Position numbers and translations under genes: made by a program | Part shown: piece after piece, positions 43,607-52,645 of the stretch | Position numbering within the stretch: position 1 is the first letter of the stretch | How the letters are laid out: every line of letters begins with the position of its first letter | Notes under the pieces: generated by a model | Told to the model about the DNA's origin: nothing | The model's input: the letters and a program-made list of their open reading frames with translations, nothing else | Database searches by the model: none | Source of the DNA: Solibacillus sp. FSL H8-0523 | GTDB lineage: Bacteria > Bacillota > Bacilli > Bacillales_A > Planococcaceae | Direction: 5' to 3' | DNA length: 64,000 nt | NCBI RefSeq assembly: GCF_038051985.1 | Contig: NZ_CP150291.1 | Coordinates: forward strand, 2,170,001-2,234,000

Positions 43607-45082
43607 GTGCTGCAGCAAACAACAACGATCCAACAAGAAATAACTAAATTGAGTGAACAATTTCTGCATTCTTCAGATTTCACGGTAAAAGAAATTCCTT
43701 GGGGTTCAGGTGAGCAGGCAATTTTGTGTTTTTATTCTTCACTTGTGAAAAAAAGTGAAGTGGAAAGCAACCTTAACTTACTAAGGCTTGCAAAAAGAAC
43801 GATATCGTATGAAAATCCCGAAACACGAATTGACGAGCCAATAAGAAATCGAACAACGACCTTTGATGATTCCGTTACGATTACTACAGAACCATATAAT
43901 AATGAAAAACTGATTGACTATATATGCAATGGTGAAACGTTGGTCATCCTGTTACATACGCACGAAATGATTAGACTAGATAGCCCAGATTTTGTGCATA
44001 GAACACCGGATGAACCTGAAAATGAGCATGTATTACGTGGATCTCATGAAGGACTTGTTGAGAATTTTGATTCGAATGTGTCACTTATTCGAAAACGCAT
44101 TAAAAATAATAAACTGATTGTGAAGAAGCTGATTCTTGGAAAAGAGACTAAAACCGTTGCTTACTATTTTTATGTAGAGGATATAGTAGATAAGGAAGCG
44201 CTGAAAACAGTAGAAGAGCGTCTACAAGCAATCGAGCTTGATATGTTTTATAGTGTTGGGCAGCTTAGTGATTATTTAGACGATCAAGTTTGGTCGCCAT
44301 TTCCCCAGCTGCTCAATACAGAAAGGCCGGACCGTGTTGTAGCGAATATCTTGGAGGGTAAAATAGCGATTATGACCGATGTTTCGCCAACCGCGCTCAT
44401 TGGACCCGTTACCTTTTTTTCATTTTATCAATCCCCTGATGATTTTAATGCACGTGTGTTAGTCGGAACGTTTTATCGGATAATGCGGATCTTCAGTTTT
44501 TTATCGGCCATCTTTTTACCCGCGTTTTATATTGCTATTGTTAGTTTTCATTTTGAAGTGTTACCGCTTGAACTCGCCAATAAGGTCAAGTCGGATATAA
44601 ATCAAATCCCGTATCGACCACTTATTGAAGCACTTATTATGGAAATTACAATTGAACTCATACGCGAGGCAAGCGTTCGTCTACCAAAATCGATTGGACA
44701 AACGATTGGTATTGTTGGAGGGCTTGTTATTGGAGAGTCGATTGTTAGTGCGGGATTAGTATCGAATTTAATGGTTATTGTTGTAGCGTTCACAGCCATA
44801 TCGAGTTTTGTTGTACCGTCTGTTGAGCTGAATACATCAATTCGTATGCTGCGCTTTCCATTTATGCTATTGGCTGCATTGTTCGGGTTTTTCGGTATCG
44901 TAATCGGAACATTTATATTAGTTATTCATTTATTGAATTTAAGCTCATTAAAACGTCCGTATTTTTCGCCGATTATTCCGTTCGAGCCAAAAGAGTTGCA
45001 TAAAATATTCCTCCGTGGACCTTATTATAAAGCAAAGAAACAAGTCACGAGTTTCTCACCACAAAAGGATGACAAATCATGA
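43607..45082 (+). CDS. spore germination receptor A subunit (GerAA family)
   Basis: A 491-residue protein of the GerA family: a soluble N-terminal domain of about 240 residues, then VSPTALIGPVTFFSFYQSPDD and four to five membrane segments (about 290-460) with YRPLIEALIMEITIELIREASVRLPKSIGQTIGIVGGLVIGE. It is the nutrient-receptor subunit of the inner spore membrane. The start is GTG, with AGGAGG 8 bases upstream. It is the first gene of gerA-gerB-gerC. Which of the GerA/GerK subgroups it belongs to is not resolved. Confidence 0.95.
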   Translation: MLQQTTTIQQEITKLSEQFLHSSDFTVKEIPWGSGEQAILCFYSSLVKKSEVESNLNLLRLAKRTISYENPETRIDEPIRNRTTTFDDSVTITTEPYNNEKLIDYICNGETLVILLHTHEMIRLDSPDFVHRTPDEPENEHVLRGSHEGLVENFDSNVSLIRKRIKNNKLIVKKLILGKETKTVAYYFYVEDIVDKEALKTVEERLQAIELDMFYSVGQLSDYLDDQVWSPFPQLLNTERPDRVVANILEGKIAIMTDVSPTALIGPVTFFSFYQSPDDFNARVLVGTFYRIMRIFSFLSAIFLPAFYIAIVSFHFEVLPLELANKVKSDINQIPYRPLIEALIMEITIELIREASVRLPKSIGQTIGIVGGLVIGESIVSAGLVSNLMVIVVAFTAISSFVVPSVELNTSIRMLRFPFMLLAALFGFFGIVIGTFILVIHLLNLSSLKRPYFSPIIPFEPKELHKIFLRGPYYKAKKQVTSFSPQKDDKS

Positions 45083-46125
45083 CGATCAAGTTAACAAAAG
45101 TACAATTATTCCTTTTAATGTTCGTTATGCAAACTGGATTTGTTTATACATCTTATCAAAACGTTTTGATTGAGTATGGGGGACGTGATTCCACCATTCT
45201 ATTTCTCATCATTGCCCTAGTGTTTTTTTTACAGCTATTGTTTTTTGAAAAAATGTATAAATACTTCATATTAAATCGTTTTACTAAAGTACTCTACCTT
45301 ATTTATTGGTTCTTCTATATTATTGTGTTCGTTGTTTATATTACGTATGTATTAACTTCTTGGGTGTTTCCAAATACGCCAAATTCCGTACTAATCGCCA
45401 TTTTTCTATTTGTGTGCTTTTATGCGAGTGTGAGTAGACCTGAAACCGCCATTAATATTGGAGTCGTTTTACTGCCTATGCTCGTTTTGTTTGTTTTATT
45501 TATGTTGCGCGCTATTCCAAATCTACATGTGACTAATTTATTTCCGCTATTCCAAGAGTCAAAGGAATCTTGGATGATGGGTCTAATCTATGCTACATAT
45601 GCGTTTGGTGGTGCAGAATCCTTTATTATGCTGCGCAAATACGTTTTAACAGGCGAAAAAATCAAAAATAAAGTATTGGCGGCATACTCCATTTTTTTAA
45701 CAAGCTTTTATTTATTTTCACTTTTATTTACACTCATGTTTTTTGCGCTAGAAGAAATCAAGCTACTTCCTGAGCCGATTTTATATATTTTACATTCACA
45801 AGAAGTTACATTCGTAAAGCGTCTTGATTTATTCTTTATTTATATTTGGCTATCTTGGTCATTAGTAGCTATCGTAAATTATGTTCTCATGATGAGGCTC
45901 GTTTATTTTGAAAAAAAACGTAAATCACCAAAACTAAAACTATTCATTTTATTCACAAGTCTTGGCATTATTTCACTTTTTCTTATCCGATTTTCAGTAC
46001 TTGAGTTTTTTAAGCATTATGTTGTTTATCTGAATATTGTTTTTACATTTATATTACCAATTTCCATTATAATCGTAAATAAAATAAGGGGGCGAACAAT
46101 ATCCGAATCCGATGCATCAGCTTAA
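45079..46125 (+). CDS. spore germination permease B subunit (GerAB family)
   Basis: A 348-residue protein with about ten membrane segments, of the APC-superfamily GerB type (LTKVQLFLLMFVMQTGFVY at the start, YATYAFGGAESFIMLRKYV in the middle). This subunit binds the germinant. It overlaps gerA by 4 bases as ATGA, and its last 25 bases overlap the inferred start of gerC. Confidence 0.95.
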   Translation: MTIKLTKVQLFLLMFVMQTGFVYTSYQNVLIEYGGRDSTILFLIIALVFFLQLLFFEKMYKYFILNRFTKVLYLIYWFFYIIVFVVYITYVLTSWVFPNTPNSVLIAIFLFVCFYASVSRPETAINIGVVLLPMLVLFVLFMLRAIPNLHVTNLFPLFQESKESWMMGLIYATYAFGGAESFIMLRKYVLTGEKIKNKVLAAYSIFLTSFYLFSLLFTLMFFALEEIKLLPEPILYILHSQEVTFVKRLDLFFIYIWLSWSLVAIVNYVLMMRLVYFEKKRKSPKLKLFILFTSLGIISLFLIRFSVLEFFKHYVVYLNIVFTFILPISIIIVNKIRGRTISESDASA

Positions 46126-47162
46126 TAGTCGTTTCGCTCTTGCTGGTAGGTTGTTGGGATGAGCGACTTTATAAAAACTCATCCGTCATATCACTGAGTG
46201 GTTTTGAGGGAAGAATAGGCGATATCACAGCGTACTATGCCTATCCCCAAGCGACAACAGAAGAGATGAAGACGATTGTCATTACTGGAAATGGTGTGTC
46301 AGCTCGTGCTGTACGGCAGGATGCAGAGCTAAAAGTCGAACAAACTCTTGATTTATCCGTACTGTCAACAGTCCTTATTTCCGAAGATACCGCAAAAGAA
46401 GATATTTATGAGTATATCGATATTTATTATCGTGATGCCACCAATCCTATCACATCAAAAATGGCCATTATCCAAGGCGAATTAAAGCCCTTTTTTGAAC
46501 TAAGTGAGGATTTCCAAAGTACTACGGGTGAGTTTTATAATCGTTTTATTTTAAGTTTAGAAGAGAACTCGTTAGTCATTCCCTTTACTGTACAAACAGC
46601 TGGATCAATTCTTTTTGAACCTGCGCAAGATTTAGCACTGCCCTATATTAAAATGGATGAAGAAAATAGACCCGTTGCAGATGGGATAGCCTTGTTTTCT
46701 GGCCGATCCTATACAGGTAAGAACTTGTCTGCGACACAAGGGGTTTTGTTAAATATTTTAAATGAATCTCTTGGTCGAACAGCACGTATTAATTATTTAT
46801 ACGAGGGAAGTCCTGTTTCAATTCTCATAAATCGAGCAAAGAGAGACGTAAATGTTACGGAAAAAGAAATTGAAATTAACAATAAACTTGATGTTGTCAT
46901 CACAGAATTTCCACGAGACCATTTAAGGGAACGGGAAATCAGAACAGAACTTCAAAAGTTTCTCTCTGAAAAAATTGAGAAAGATATGAATGAAATGATG
47001 GGGAAATTGCAAGAAGCAAAAAGTGATGCCATTGGACTTGGCCGGATCGTCCGAGCCTATCATCCTCGTTTGTATAAAGAAGATTGGAGCGAACATTTTT
47101 CCACATTAAATATCCCGATTAACGTAGAAGTTGAAATTGTAAAAACGGGGATATTATATTAA
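46101..47162 (+). CDS. Ger(x)C lipoprotein, apparent ATC start
   Basis: About 353 residues. Read from ATC at 46101 it has a lipoprotein signal peptide (two Arg, hydrophobic core, LVGC with Cys18) followed by the GerC domain (DERLYKNSSVISLSGFEG; ALFSGRSYTGKNLS later). AAGGGGG (46086-46092) is 8 bases before this ATC. Between the in-frame stop at 46080 and position 46140 there is no ATG, GTG or TTG. A TTG at 46140 would give a protein without a signal peptide and with no ribosome-binding site. Confidence 0.9.
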   Translation: MRIRCISLIVVSLLLVGCWDERLYKNSSVISLSGFEGRIGDITAYYAYPQATTEEMKTIVITGNGVSARAVRQDAELKVEQTLDLSVLSTVLISEDTAKEDIYEYIDIYYRDATNPITSKMAIIQGELKPFFELSEDFQSTTGEFYNRFILSLEENSLVIPFTVQTAGSILFEPAQDLALPYIKMDEENRPVADGIALFSGRSYTGKNLSATQGVLLNILNESLGRTARINYLYEGSPVSILINRAKRDVNVTEKEIEINNKLDVVITEFPRDHLREREIRTELQKFLSEKIEKDMNEMMGKLQEAKSDAIGLGRIVRAYHPRLYKEDWSEHFSTLNIPINVEVEIVKTGILY

Positions 47163-47163
47163 A

Positions 47164-47214
47164 AAAACCTGTAGTTCATACACCTTTTCTAGTGTGCGAA
47201 CTACAGGTTTTCTT
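47164..47214. terminator. intrinsic terminator of the ger operon
   Basis: AAAACCTGTAGTTC pairs with GAACTACAGGTTTT around an inner CAC/GTG stem. Confidence 0.92.
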
Positions 47215-47251
47215 AAAGTTGGCTAATAAAAATCACAAAAAATGCTAATCA

Positions 47252-47755
47252 TTACAGCTCTAACGTTTCATTCGTATTTTTACCTTTTGGAAGCTCATCT
47301 TCATTGCCGATTACTTTCTTCATGAAGTTTACAATGGATTTTGCCGTAGCGGCAGTATCCCAGTATTCTGCAGAATCCGTGTTCACCTTGATTAAAACAA
47401 TTCGGGGATCTGTATAATCTTTTAAATCAAACATCACTTCATAAGCTTTGCTCCACAACTCCTTTTTCTTTTCAAGGCTATCTACAAGCTCTGCTGTACC
47501 CGAAATCGACGCATACGATTTATCCGCTACAATGACATTTACTTTGTCATTGTTTTTAATTTCATCGTATTTATCCGTGTCCTTTAGTGTTAAGAACCAT
47601 AAATCCCCATCAAACTCCACTTCCTGAAGCTGCATAGGGCGTGCCACGATTTTCCCCTCTTGGTTAATCGTTGCCAGCATGCCGATTTTTGCATCTGTTA
47701 AAATACGCTTTAGCGTATCTAGTGCCTCTTGATTTGTATTTTGTGTTTGAGACAT
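47252..47755 (-). CDS. general stress protein 26-like, PNPOx fold
   Basis: A 167-residue split-barrel flavin-binding-type protein of the pyridoxamine phosphate oxidase superfamily, like B. subtilis YdaG (Gsp26): IGMLATINQEGKIVARPMQLQEVEFDGDLWFLT and WSKAYEVMFDLKDYTDPRIVLIKV. The start at 47755 is preferred because GGGAGTGATTGT lies upstream; a frame from 47788 runs over that site. In B. subtilis the relative is sigma-B controlled; no such box was confirmed here. Confidence 0.88.
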   Translation of the reverse strand: MSQTQNTNQEALDTLKRILTDAKIGMLATINQEGKIVARPMQLQEVEFDGDLWFLTLKDTDKYDEIKNNDKVNVIVADKSYASISGTAELVDSLEKKKELWSKAYEVMFDLKDYTDPRIVLIKVNTDSAEYWDTAATAKSIVNFMKKVIGNEDELPKGKNTNETLEL

Positions 47756-47778
47756 ACAATCACTCCCTTTCTTTGAGA

Positions 47779-48336
47779 ATGTTCCCATTTGATAATAAAA
47801 TTAAACACATTCATTCATTTCACGGTATATTTCGCGATACTTTTAATAAGTGTGAAAAAATTACGCGAGCACGAAGTACCATTGCGATGACGATTTCTCT
47901 CGTATTTGCAATGAATAATCTTATTTACAATGATGACCTTCAAGCGCGTGCAGATTCCTTTGCCTCTCTAACAGCCTACTCAATTGACATCGCTCATTCC
48001 GATTTTGACGTTTCAGCCTTAAAGGAATCTCTCTCGTATGAGGAAGCAAGGGACAATTACTTTATCAAACGAAGCGATTTTAAGTTGGTGCGATGTATAT
48101 TAGCTTTGTTTTGTGCTACTGGCAATGGCCATTTTAGCATTGAAGACTTTATCGAACATAACGGACGATGCGAAAAATTATTAAATTTTACATCGTCTTA
48201 TCTACTGGCACAAAGGACAGTGGTTTCGATGTCGCAGAAACCTGCTGCGAATCAATTAAATACGTCGTCCCCGCTATTTCAATTCGCGTTTCCCCTCATC
48301 AAAGCGAATAAAGTGTACCACTGCATGTTTTGGTAA
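47779..48336 (+). CDS. doubtful hypothetical ORF
   Basis: A 185-codon frame divergent from the Gsp26-like gene. Residues about 30-105 look protein-like (ARSTIAMTISLVFAMNNL, then SLSYEEARDNYFIK), while the C-terminal half is less convincing. No ribosome-binding site precedes the ATG at 47779, and it starts inside the leader of the divergent gene. It could be a truncated or decaying gene; no family recognised. Confidence 0.35.
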   Translation: MFPFDNKIKHIHSFHGIFRDTFNKCEKITRARSTIAMTISLVFAMNNLIYNDDLQARADSFASLTAYSIDIAHSDFDVSALKESLSYEEARDNYFIKRSDFKLVRCILALFCATGNGHFSIEDFIEHNGRCEKLLNFTSSYLLAQRTVVSMSQKPAANQLNTSSPLFQFAFPLIKANKVYHCMFW

Positions 48337-48348
48337 AGCCCCAACAAC

Positions 48349-48486
48349 TCATCCACTTCGTATTAGCTTCACTTTTTCATCAAGTTGAATTTTGTCACTT
48401 GATTGTACTTCAGTATCCGCAAGGGCCGACTCTTGCCATGTAAGTATTACGAGTAAAGATAACCCGATGACGAATAGTTTTTTCAC
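48349..48486 (-). CDS. small secreted peptide or truncated exported protein
   Basis: GTG at 48486 with AGGAGTGCG upstream opens a 45-residue frame: Lys-Lys, a hydrophobic core (LFVIGLSLLVILTW) and ALA, a clean signal peptide, then only about 22 residues. The start signals are good but the mature part is very short, so this may be the stump of an exported protein or a small peptide. Confidence 0.5.
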   Translation of the reverse strand: MKKLFVIGLSLLVILTWQESALADTEVQSSDKIQLDEKVKLIRSG

Positions 48487-48550
48487 ATTTCGCACTCCTC
48501 AAATTTACTATATTAGCAAAATATCACTTTAATTTTCGCGTAATTACAAC

Positions 48551-48593
48551 AAAAAAACAGCCTGCATGGAATTTGCTCCACACAGGCTGTTTG
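48551..48593. terminator. bidirectional intrinsic terminator
   Basis: AACAGCCTG pairs with CAGGCTGTT, just after the swrC-type stop on the minus strand. Confidence 0.8.
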
Positions 48594-48600
48594 TCATGAT

Positions 48601-51600
48601 TTAGTTTTCTTCCACATCTTTACGATTTTTCTTCGTTAATTTCGAAAGAACTTCGTACACGATTGGAACAACTACTAATGTTAATAATGTCGATGATAAT
48701 AAACCACCGATTACCGTAATGGCTAAGTCTTGAGAAATCAGACCGCCACCAGCGCCACCGAATGCCATTGGTAACATCGCACCAATTGTCGCAATCGCTG
48801 TCATTAAGATTGGACGTAAACGCGTCGCCCCGGCTTCAAGTATCGCCTCACGTAAACTCATACCGTCACGTTCCATATGAATAATACGGTCGACTAATAC
48901 GATGGCATTTGTGACAACGATACCAATTAACATCAGTAAGCCCATCAGTACAGATACTGAAATCGTTTGACCTGTTGCCCATAAACCAACCCAAGAACCG
49001 ATTACCGCGAATGGTAATGAGAACAGGATTGCAAATGGTGCTAATCCTTCACCGAATGTCACAACTAAGATGAAGTAAACAATCGCGATGGCCGCGATCA
49101 TGGCAACACCTAATTTTGTGAATGTATCTGCCATATCAGCAGCAACGCCACCAACACCTGTCGTTACACCTTTAGGGAAATCGAGGTCTTCAATTTTCTT
49201 ATCTGCAGCAGATGTTGCTTTTGAAATATCTTTGTCTGTAATTGCCGCCGTTACAGTTGCAAAGTATTCACCTTTTTGACGAGAAAGTGAATTTAATGTT
49301 GTACCTTCTTCTAATTCTACTAGGTCGCCAATTGTCATTGTTTGACCAGTAGCTGTTTGAATCGGTGTATTTAATAATTCGTCAATGTTTGCTGCAGCTG
49401 AACGCGCTTCACGTTGCACGACTACTTCAATATCATCGCCGTCTGATTTTAATGTTGTTAACACTTCTTTTTGATTATTTGTTTGTAGCGCCATTAAAAT
49501 TTGAGCCGTTGTTAAACCGTATTGTAATACGTTTTGTTGCTCTACTTTTAATACATGCTCTACATACGGGTTAGATGCGTTCGATTCAATATCTTCTAAA
49601 CCTTTTACATCTACTAATACATCTTCTACTTGTTTTACTGCATCATTTAGCTTATCTAAATCTTCGCTATATAATGTGTAGCTCACTTCGTTTGAAGACA
49701 TACCCATTGCGAAGTTTTGTGTTTTCCATTCGCCTGATTGGCCAATGTTAAAGATATAATCTTCTACTTCTTTTTTCGCAGCAGGGAAATCATCCATGTT
49801 TGGGTCAAAGATTAAGTAGATTAAACCGCCACCAGCGCCGCCACCTGTCATCATCGCAGCTGCATCTGTAGACGTTTCAGTATTTACTGATAACTGAACA
49901 ATATCCACATCTTCACGTTTTAATAATTCTTTTTCAACCACTTCAATGTTTGCTAATGTATCATCCATTAACTCACCCGTTTCCGGTGTGTATGTTAAAT
50001 ACATAACTTTCTCTTCTTGAGAGCCCATGAAGCTGAAGCCAATTAATGGCGTTAATGCTAATGAACCAAATAACATAACAATCGCAATGATTGACGTGAT
50101 CCATTTGTGATTTAAACATTTTTCTAAGAAGCCACGGTAAGCTAATGCTAATTTACCAACTTCTTTATGATTACTTTCTGATTTTTCCCCGTAAATTTTC
50201 TTACGGAATAATGTATGAGAAAGTGCTGGTACGATTGTAATCGCCACGATTAATGAAGCGATTAAGGCAAATGACATCGTTAATGCGAATGGTAAGAATA
50301 ACTCCCCAACCATACCGCCTACAAATACTAACGGTGCAAATACCGCGATTGTTACTAATGTCGAAGATAAAATCGGCTTGAACATTTCAATCGTTGCTTC
50401 ACGAATTAATGCACGACCTTTTAACTTCTCATCTTTTAAGTGCATACGACGATAAATGTTTTCTACAACAACGATCGAGTCATCAATTACACGACCAATC
50501 GCTACCGTAATGGCACCAAGCGTCATAATATTTAACGTAATATCCATCCAGTTTAGTAATAGTAATGCCATGAATACCGATACTGGAATTGAGATAATTG
50601 AAATAATTGTTGATTTGAAATCACGTAAGAATAAAAGGATAATTAAAATCGCAATTAACCCACCGAATACCGCTTTTTCAATCATCGTAAATACTGAATC
50701 TTCAATTGGTTTCCCTTGGTCTAGTGAAATATCAATTTTAAGTCCAGAAATTAATTTTTGCTCTTCTTCGATTAACTCTTTCACTGCGTTAACAACTGTT
50801 ACTGTATTCGCATCTTGACCTTTTACAATTTGAATTGAAATGGCATCTTTCCCGTTAGTACGAGAAACAGATTGTACTTTACCAACCTTTTCAATCGTTG
50901 CAATGTCGCCAAGTTTTACGAATGGCACAGGATTAGTTTCAGATGGCGTCACAGGGATTAACATTTCTTGTAGCTCTTCCACTGTTGTAAACTTACCATC
51001 AACCGCAACGGCTTGTTCGCCTTCTTTAAATTCATATAAACCTAAAGAAATCGCTAAATCACTTGCTTGAACCATTTGCTTCACAGAATCCTCTGTTAAG
51101 CCAAGCTCTTTCATTTTTTCTTCATCATATGTGAACGCTACTTGTTCAATATGTTGGCCAGTTACTGTTGCAGAAGCAACGCCGTCAATTTTATTTAGCT
51201 TCGGTAGTACTAAGTCTTCCACTGTTGACGTTAATTCAACGATGTCTTCCTCACTACTACTTACAGAAAGTGCGATAACCGGCATCATATTCATACTGAT
51301 CGCCATAATCGAAGGATCTTGAGCCCCTTCAGGAATGACGACATTATCCAATGCGGATTCTAACTCACGTTTCTTTTCATCCATATCCACACCGTACTCG
51401 TACTCTACTTGAACTTGAGCAACGTTTGAACTTGATGTTGAATAGACTGCTTTTACATCTCCTAAACTTTCAACGGCCTTTTCATAAGGAATTGAAAGCT
51501 CCTCCATAACCTGCTCTGGTGTTGCACCAGGATAAACACCCATGACAATTAAAAATGGGATTGAAATATCAGGAATCGATTCCATTTTCATTCGAGATGC

Positions 51601-51687
51601 TGAATAAATACCAGAGAACACAATAATGATTGTTAACAACCATACTGCCAGCTTATTTTTTAATACGAAATTAACTAAGCCTTTCAC
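48601..51687 (-). CDS. swrC: RND efflux transporter, SwrC-type
   Basis: A 1028-residue AcrB/SwrC-family transporter with about twelve membrane segments and two large extracellular loops (about 35-330 and 555-850). Visible landmarks include YPGATPEQVMEELSIPYEKAVESL, GAITVAIGRVIDDSIVVVENIYR with the buried Asp pair of the proton relay, and GIVVTNAIVLVDRI. In B. subtilis SwrC exports surfactin and supports swarming. It is divergent from a TetR regulator, like B. subtilis yerO-swrC. No membrane-fusion partner is present, as in Gram-positives. Confidence 0.93.
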   Translation of the reverse strand: MKGLVNFVLKNKLAVWLLTIIIVFSGIYSASRMKMESIPDISIPFLIVMGVYPGATPEQVMEELSIPYEKAVESLGDVKAVYSTSSSNVAQVQVEYEYGVDMDEKKRELESALDNVVIPEGAQDPSIMAISMNMMPVIALSVSSSEEDIVELTSTVEDLVLPKLNKIDGVASATVTGQHIEQVAFTYDEEKMKELGLTEDSVKQMVQASDLAISLGLYEFKEGEQAVAVDGKFTTVEELQEMLIPVTPSETNPVPFVKLGDIATIEKVGKVQSVSRTNGKDAISIQIVKGQDANTVTVVNAVKELIEEEQKLISGLKIDISLDQGKPIEDSVFTMIEKAVFGGLIAILIILLFLRDFKSTIISIISIPVSVFMALLLLNWMDITLNIMTLGAITVAIGRVIDDSIVVVENIYRRMHLKDEKLKGRALIREATIEMFKPILSSTLVTIAVFAPLVFVGGMVGELFLPFALTMSFALIASLIVAITIVPALSHTLFRKKIYGEKSESNHKEVGKLALAYRGFLEKCLNHKWITSIIAIVMLFGSLALTPLIGFSFMGSQEEKVMYLTYTPETGELMDDTLANIEVVEKELLKREDVDIVQLSVNTETSTDAAAMMTGGGAGGGLIYLIFDPNMDDFPAAKKEVEDYIFNIGQSGEWKTQNFAMGMSSNEVSYTLYSEDLDKLNDAVKQVEDVLVDVKGLEDIESNASNPYVEHVLKVEQQNVLQYGLTTAQILMALQTNNQKEVLTTLKSDGDDIEVVVQREARSAAANIDELLNTPIQTATGQTMTIGDLVELEEGTTLNSLSRQKGEYFATVTAAITDKDISKATSAADKKIEDLDFPKGVTTGVGGVAADMADTFTKLGVAMIAAIAIVYFILVVTFGEGLAPFAILFSLPFAVIGSWVGLWATGQTISVSVLMGLLMLIGIVVTNAIVLVDRIIHMERDGMSLREAILEAGATRLRPILMTAIATIGAMLPMAFGGAGGGLISQDLAITVIGGLLSSTLLTLVVVPIVYEVLSKLTKKNRKDVEEN

Positions 51688-51729
51688 GGTTCCACCTTAC
51701 CTTTCTTGACTATATGTAACCACCATTCT

Positions 51730-51758
51730 ATAATAATGACTAGCCGGTCACGTGTCAA
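51730..51758 (-). promoter_or_regulatory. swrC promoter with dyad in the spacer
   Basis: -35 TTGACA (51758-51753), a 17-base spacer and -10 TATTAT (51735-51730) on the minus strand. The spacer carries TGAC-N6-GTCA (51737-51750), a likely operator of the divergent TetR protein. Confidence 0.7.
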
Positions 51759-51780
51759 ATGAAAGGACGGGTAAATTATT

Positions 51781-52602
51781 ATGACAAGAAAACAATTAAT
51801 CATCGATTCTGCGATTACCTTATTTTCAGAAAAAGGCATTGAATCCACATCGGTTCAGCAAATTACCAATCATTGCGGCATCTCTAAGGGCGCGTTTTAT
51901 TTATCATTCAAATCAAAGGACGAGCTCATTTTTTCCATTATTGAACATTTTTTGAATTCGATTATTAGTGAGGTTGACCAAGCAGTCAATAGCGCTACTG
52001 AGCCCCTTCAAAAACTCTATATGTATTTTTCAAAAACTTTTTCAATATTATCGCACTATACAACATTTGCTGATATTTTAATGCGAGAAAAAGTATCCAC
52101 GTTTAGTGATGAACATCTTGAAAAAATTCATTATTATATTATGCTTTCCAACAAAAATTTAGAAAAGCTGTTACTTTCCGTATTTGGTGATCAAATCAAT
52201 GGCAAACAATATGATTTAGTCATTGTCGTGAACGGCATGGTGCAAGCTTACCTACAATGGATTTTTGAAATAAAAAAACCATTTGATGTCGATTTACTTG
52301 CCAGATCGCTCGTTGAAAAAACAACAATACTCGCGCAAAATAGCACTCTTAGATTTTTAGATGAAACCTGTGCTATGTATGAACCTGTTGAGAAAATTTC
52401 AACTGATTACATTATAAATGACCTCATACAGTTAGTTGATGAAGTCCAATCGGATATCGAGCGCCAATCCGTCAAGCTCCTTATTGAGGAACTGCAAATC
52501 GAGCAGCCGCGCCAAGCGATTGTATTAGGTCTCGTTAAAAATATAAATGCCAACGAAAAATTCAATTGGATTACGACTTATTTAAATCATAAGTTTCGTT
52601 AA
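51781..52602 (+). CDS. TetR-family regulator of swrC (YerO-like)
   Basis: A 273-residue TetR protein, longer than usual. The N-terminal helix-turn-helix is AITLFSEKGIESTSVQQITNHCGISKGAFYLSFKSKDEL; the rest is a helical ligand-binding domain with an extra C-terminal segment. It is divergent from the RND gene with a shared 93-base region containing a dyad, so it probably represses that transporter and itself, as YerO does in B. subtilis. The ribosome-binding site is weak (AAAGGACGGG). Confidence 0.9.
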   Translation: MTRKQLIIDSAITLFSEKGIESTSVQQITNHCGISKGAFYLSFKSKDELIFSIIEHFLNSIISEVDQAVNSATEPLQKLYMYFSKTFSILSHYTTFADILMREKVSTFSDEHLEKIHYYIMLSNKNLEKLLLSVFGDQINGKQYDLVIVVNGMVQAYLQWIFEIKKPFDVDLLARSLVEKTTILAQNSTLRFLDETCAMYEPVEKISTDYIINDLIQLVDEVQSDIERQSVKLLIEELQIEQPRQAIVLGLVKNINANEKFNWITTYLNHKFR

Positions 52603-52606
52603 TGTT

Positions 52607-52645
52607 AAAACCGGATTGGCAATATAGCCAATCCGGTTATTTTTA
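52607..52645. terminator. bidirectional intrinsic terminator
   Basis: AACCGGATTGGC pairs perfectly with GCCAATCCGGTT around a 6-base loop, followed by TATTTTT. Confidence 0.95.

Noticed and set aside
50456-50818. A plus-strand frame of 120 codons within swrC
   Set aside because: Shadow of the transporter gene; composition rich in Ile/Ser and no ribosome-binding site.
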